A stretch of DNA of 64,000 nucleotides. It comes from Megasphaera_A sueciensis (lineage in GTDB: Bacteria > Bacillota > Negativicutes > Veillonellales > Megasphaeraceae). Location: contig NZ_CP116939.1 of assembly GCF_050219315.1 (NCBI RefSeq), positions 682,001-746,000 on the forward strand, in the 5' to 3' direction. Both the position numbers and the translations under genes were made by a program. Below, one piece after another: positions 61,480-64,000 of this stretch. The notes under the pieces were generated by a model. The model was not told the origin of the DNA. It worked only from the letters and a program-made list of their open reading frames with translations, and searched no databases. Numbering within the stretch: the first letter of the stretch is position 1; every line of letters begins with the position of its first letter.

Positions 61480-62392
61480 AGAAATGTTCAAAAAAGCGTA
61501 CGAAGGTAAATACGCCATTGGGGCTTTTAATGTAAATAACATGGAAATTATCCAAGGCATCACAGATGCGGCAAAAGAAGAACAGTCACCTGTAATTTTA
61601 CAAGTTTCTGCAGGTGCGAGAAAATATGCTAAGCATATATATTTAGTAAAATTAGTAGAAGCCGCGCTTGCTGACTCTGATGATTTGCCGATTTGCCTGC
61701 ATTTGGATCATGGTGACAGTTATGAGCTTTGCAAAGACTGCATTGACGGCGGATTTACTTCCGTTATGATTGATGGTTCCAAATATCCTTTTGAAGAAAA
61801 CATTGCATTGACTAAAAAAGTAGTAGCCTACGCACATGATAAAGGAGTCGTAGTAGAAGCAGAATTAGGAAAATTAGCCGGCATTGAAGATGCCGTAAAT
61901 GTAAATGTCCGTGACGCGACTTTTACCGACCCCGATCAGGCTGTAGAATTTGTAGAACGAACCGGAGTCGATTCTCTAGCTGTTGCTATAGGCACAAGCC
62001 ACGGTGCTTACAAATTTAAAGGTACTCCGTACCTCGACTTTGAACGGCTTGAAAAAATTTCAAATATGCTGCCGGATTATCCGCTTGTATTACATGGAGC
62101 GTCTACTGTCATGCCTGAATTTGTAAAAAAATGCAATGAATTCGGCGGACAAATCCCCGGTGCTCAAGGTGTCCCTGAGGATATGCTGTTCAGAGCGGGA
62201 AAAATGGGCGTCTGCAAGATAAATATAGATACAGATCTCCGTCTTGCTATGACGGCTTCTATCCGCGAACAACTCATCAACGATCCATCCAACTTTGATC
62301 CGCGAAAATATTTAGGTCCAGCGCGTACAGCCATTAAAGGCATGGTTCAGCATAAAATGCGGGATGTATTGAATTGTTCTCATAAAATTTAA
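61460..62392 (+). CDS. fba: Class II fructose-bisphosphate aldolase
   Basis: Glycolytic/gluconeogenic zinc aldolase. The 310-aa TIM barrel has ICLHLDHGDSYELCKDC (zinc His), VVVEAELGKLAGIED, VAIGTSHGAYKFKG, LVLHGASTVMPEF and KINIDTDLRLAMT. ATG 61460 follows GGGAGG and lies within the end of the pseudouridine-synthase gene, so translation may be coupled. Confidence 0.97.
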   Translation: MPLVTTKEMFKKAYEGKYAIGAFNVNNMEIIQGITDAAKEEQSPVILQVSAGARKYAKHIYLVKLVEAALADSDDLPICLHLDHGDSYELCKDCIDGGFTSVMIDGSKYPFEENIALTKKVVAYAHDKGVVVEAELGKLAGIEDAVNVNVRDATFTDPDQAVEFVERTGVDSLAVAIGTSHGAYKFKGTPYLDFERLEKISNMLPDYPLVLHGASTVMPEFVKKCNEFGGQIPGAQGVPEDMLFRAGKMGVCKINIDTDLRLAMTASIREQLINDPSNFDPRKYLGPARTAIKGMVQHKMRDVLNCSHKI

Positions 62393-62409
62393 AAAGCATT
62401 TGAATGACA

Positions 62410-62448
62410 TTGATTTTTTTGATTATTTATGTTACACTACTTTAGTGT
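62410..62448 (+). promoter_or_regulatory. rpsT promoter with overlapping hairpin
   Basis: TTGATT (62410-62415) and TACACT (62433-62438) are 17 bp apart. ACACTA (62434-62439) and TAGTGT (62443-62448) form a perfect short palindrome over the -10. Confidence 0.72.
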
Positions 62449-62473
62449 GTTGTAGATTGAGGAGGTGAATCAA

Positions 62474-62740
62474 TTGCCGCAAATTAAGTCCAATATTAAA
62501 ACTATGGAAAAAGACGCAGTTCGTCATGCAAAAAATTCTCAGGTTAAATCTTCTGTTAAAACCGCTATTCGCCGCACTGTAGAAGCTATCTCTGCAGGTG
62601 ACGCTGATAACGTTAAAACAGCATTTAACAAGGCCAGCAGCGTTATTGACAGCGCTGCATCCAAGGGCGTTCTCCATAAAAACAGTGCAGCTCGTAAAAA
62701 ATCCCGTCTAGCATCGAAAGTAAATGCTATGGGAAAATAA
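62474..62740 (+). CDS. rpsT: 30S ribosomal protein S20
   Basis: Small-subunit protein, 88 aa, starting (M)PQIKSNIKTMEKDAVRHAKN with conserved HKNSAARKKSRLASKVNAM at the end. The start is TTG 62474, 8 nt after AGGAGG. The upstream in-frame GTG at 62465 overlaps that site. E. coli rpsT also begins with UUG, where it takes part in feedback control. Confidence 0.96.
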   Translation: MPQIKSNIKTMEKDAVRHAKNSQVKSSVKTAIRRTVEAISAGDADNVKTAFNKASSVIDSAASKGVLHKNSAARKKSRLASKVNAMGK

Positions 62741-62753
62741 TTTGAATGCCGAC

Positions 62754-62785
62754 ACAGCCCCGTATTATACGGGGCTTGTTTTATA
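62754..62785 (+). terminator. Terminator after rpsT
   Basis: AGCCCCGTA (62756-62764) and TACGGGGCT (62768-62776) form a stem around TTA, followed by TGTTTTAT. Confidence 0.9.
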
Positions 62786-62804
62786 TCTATTATCCGGAGG
62801 TCCT

Positions 62805-64000
62805 ATGCTATTCCCGCAGCCTGAACAATGCAAACATTTTATGAAATTATTTCCCCCTATTTTTTTAACACAGATAGCCCAAGTTGGAACTGCTGTTTTC
62901 AGCAGTATTTTCAGTGGTCAGGCCGGTACTATAGATTTAGCAGGTGTCGCAGTCGGTGTAAATATATGGTATCCTATTTTTGCGGGTGTTTCCGGTATAT
63001 TTTTTGGTATAACCCCTATCCTCGCACAATTAAGAGGCGCTCGAAAATTGGAACGCATCCCTTTTTATATCATGCAAAGCATTTATATTGCAGCTTTTTT
63101 CTCTTTATTTATACTTGCCGCAGGATATCTCGTAATTGATCCTTTTCTCTCCTGGCTGACGCTGGAACCACCTGTACGGGAAATTGCCAGTGGATATATG
63201 CATGCGCTTGGTATTGGCGTATTTCCTCTATTTATGATAGCGACGCTGCGAAATATAGTCGATGCTCACGGTAAAACCCATATATCCATGACAATTCTCT
63301 TACTATACATGGCTATTACTATCGTGTTATTCCGTTTATTGATTTTTGGCGGTATGGGCATTCCTCCCATGGGAGGAGTTGGCGCAGGATATGCCATTTC
63401 AATAGCAGCCTGGATTTCATTGTTTGTTTTTATTATTTTATTTCAAAAATTGGCCCCCTTTAACTCCTATCATATTTGGACACGCTTAAGACCGGTGATG
63501 TTTATTTTATGGATACAGCAATTACGTTTAGGATTACCTATTTGCATTGCCATATTTTGTGAAACAAGCCTTTTCAGTATCGTAGGCCTGTTGATGAGTG
63601 AATATGGTACTGTATTTCTCGCCGCCAATCAAGCGGCTATAAGCTACTCTACCCTTACGTATACTGTACCCTGGAGCATCAGTCTTGCTGCTACAATTGT
63701 TGTTGGTTATGAAGTAGGAGCTAAACAATATAAAACAGCGCAGCAATATGCCGTACTTTGTCAAATGACTGCTTTAATTATTGCCTGTTTTACCTCTGCG
63801 GCAACATTTATTTTTATAAACCCCATTGCATCTCTTTTCACATCTGATACAACTACGTTTATACATATTAAAGCTTTTATAACATTTGCTGTTATTTTTG
63901 CCTTTTGCGATGCGATGGGCACTCCAGTTCAGGGAATACTGCGCGGATACAAAGATGTAAAAAGCATTACATGGATTGCTTTTATTACCTATTGGATCAT
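62805..64000 (+). CDS. MATE-family efflux transporter (3' truncated by window edge)
   Basis: The frame is open from ATG 62805 (behind GGAGG) to the window end, giving 398 residues so far. Repeated hydrophobic helices, VGTAVFSSIFSGQAGTIDLA, GGVGAGYAISIAAWISLFVF and LAANQAAISYSTLTYTVPWS are the MATE/NorM pattern of two six-helix bundles. Likely an Na+- or H+-driven multidrug or metabolite exporter; substrate unknown. It has its own ribosome site after the rpsT terminator, so a separate promoter or read-through is needed. Confidence 0.92.
   Translation, partial: MLFPQPEQCKHFMKLFPPIFLTQIAQVGTAVFSSIFSGQAGTIDLAGVAVGVNIWYPIFAGVSGIFFGITPILAQLRGARKLERIPFYIMQSIYIAAFFSLFILAAGYLVIDPFLSWLTLEPPVREIASGYMHALGIGVFPLFMIATLRNIVDAHGKTHISMTILLLYMAITIVLFRLLIFGGMGIPPMGGVGAGYAISIAAWISLFVFIILFQKLAPFNSYHIWTRLRPVMFILWIQQLRLGLPICIAIFCETSLFSIVGLLMSEYGTVFLAANQAAISYSTLTYTVPWSISLAATIVVGYEVGAKQYKTAQQYAVLCQMTALIIACFTSAATFIFINPIASLFTSDTTTFIHIKAFITFAVIFAFCDAMGTPVQGILRGYKDVKSITWIAFITYWI

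Noticed and set aside
1..64000. CRISPR arrays, rRNA operons and insertion sequences
   Set aside because: No regularly spaced direct repeats, rRNA sequence or transposase genes were seen in the window.

Overview
The window is about 64 kb of AT-rich chromosome from an anaerobic diderm Firmicute, most likely class Negativicutes (a Veillonella/Megasphaera/Dialister-like organism). The reasons are: classical Firmicute gene order (priA-def-fmt-rsmB-rlmN-prpC-prkC-rsgA-rpe; rplU-prp-rpmA with an extended L27; yicC-remA-gmk-rpoZ-coaBC; dnaG-rpoD-trmK-nif3), SAM-I and FMN riboswitches and LexA boxes of the GAAC-N4-GTTC type, combined with an outer-membrane beta-barrel porin and lactate-utilisation genes (lactate permease, GlcD-type lactate/glycolate oxidase). 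I cannot assign a genus. Most genes lie on the minus strand. No rRNA, prophage, insertion sequence or CRISPR array was seen.

Layout. 0-2.4 kb: 3' end of ispG, then proS. 2.4-6.8 kb: a LexA-box region with an unrecognised helical gene, a tandem SHOCT-like protein, lexA divergent from a YneA-like LysM division inhibitor, and a Cre-like tyrosine recombinase with an 18-bp inverted repeat just upstream. 6.9-12.2 kb: hslO-mtnP-mtnA-ahcY-mtaD, a sulfur-nucleoside recycling operon. 12.4-14.4 kb: a DUF6173-type protein and lactate permease. 15-17.5 kb: ribD-ribE-ribH behind an FMN riboswitch. 17.6-28.7 kb: the rpe...priA housekeeping cluster. 28.8-33.5 kb: metK behind a SAM-I riboswitch, then coaBC-rpoZ-gmk-remA-yicC. 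33.6-38.3 kb: rqcH, a GNAT protein, a lactate/glycolate oxidase and a class II aldolase. 38.4-45.5 kb: an iron region with feoA-feoB-FeoB-associated protein, DUF2325-DUF3793-flavodoxin, a porin, an EFR1-type flavodoxin/ferredoxin protein, and a tiny Fur-box transcription unit that encodes only micro-ORFs. 45.8-49 kb: an ECF transporter S component with a structured leader, rpmA-prp-rplU and a cell-wall amidase. 49-56.9 kb: acpS-nnr-MBL-DUF3006, lysC, RNase P RNA, thiE, nif3, trmK. 56.9-60.2 kb: tRNA(CAU), rpoD, dnaG. 60.5 kb to the end: rluD, fba, rpsT and a MATE transporter cut by the window edge.

How the parts fit. MetK makes S-adenosylmethionine; MtnP, MtnA, AhcY and MtaD process the by-products methylthioadenosine and S-adenosylhomocysteine, and a class II aldolase elsewhere in the window could complete a dihydroxyacetone-phosphate-type salvage shunt. 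Lactate permease and the FAD oxidase suggest lactate use. Three promoters in the iron region carry Fur-like palindromes. LexA boxes tie lexA, the division inhibitor and possibly the unknown gene at 2643 to DNA damage.

Most worth a second look: (1) the Fur-box unit at 44.28-44.56 kb, with near-consensus promoter, perfect 33-nt palindrome, strong ribosome site, 30-aa micro-ORF, two further overlapping micro-ORFs and its own terminator; (2) a pseudoknot-capable leader before the ECF S-component gene (46.53-46.59 kb); (3) the lox-like inverted repeat beside the Cre-like recombinase; (4) the unknown gene behind twin LexA boxes.
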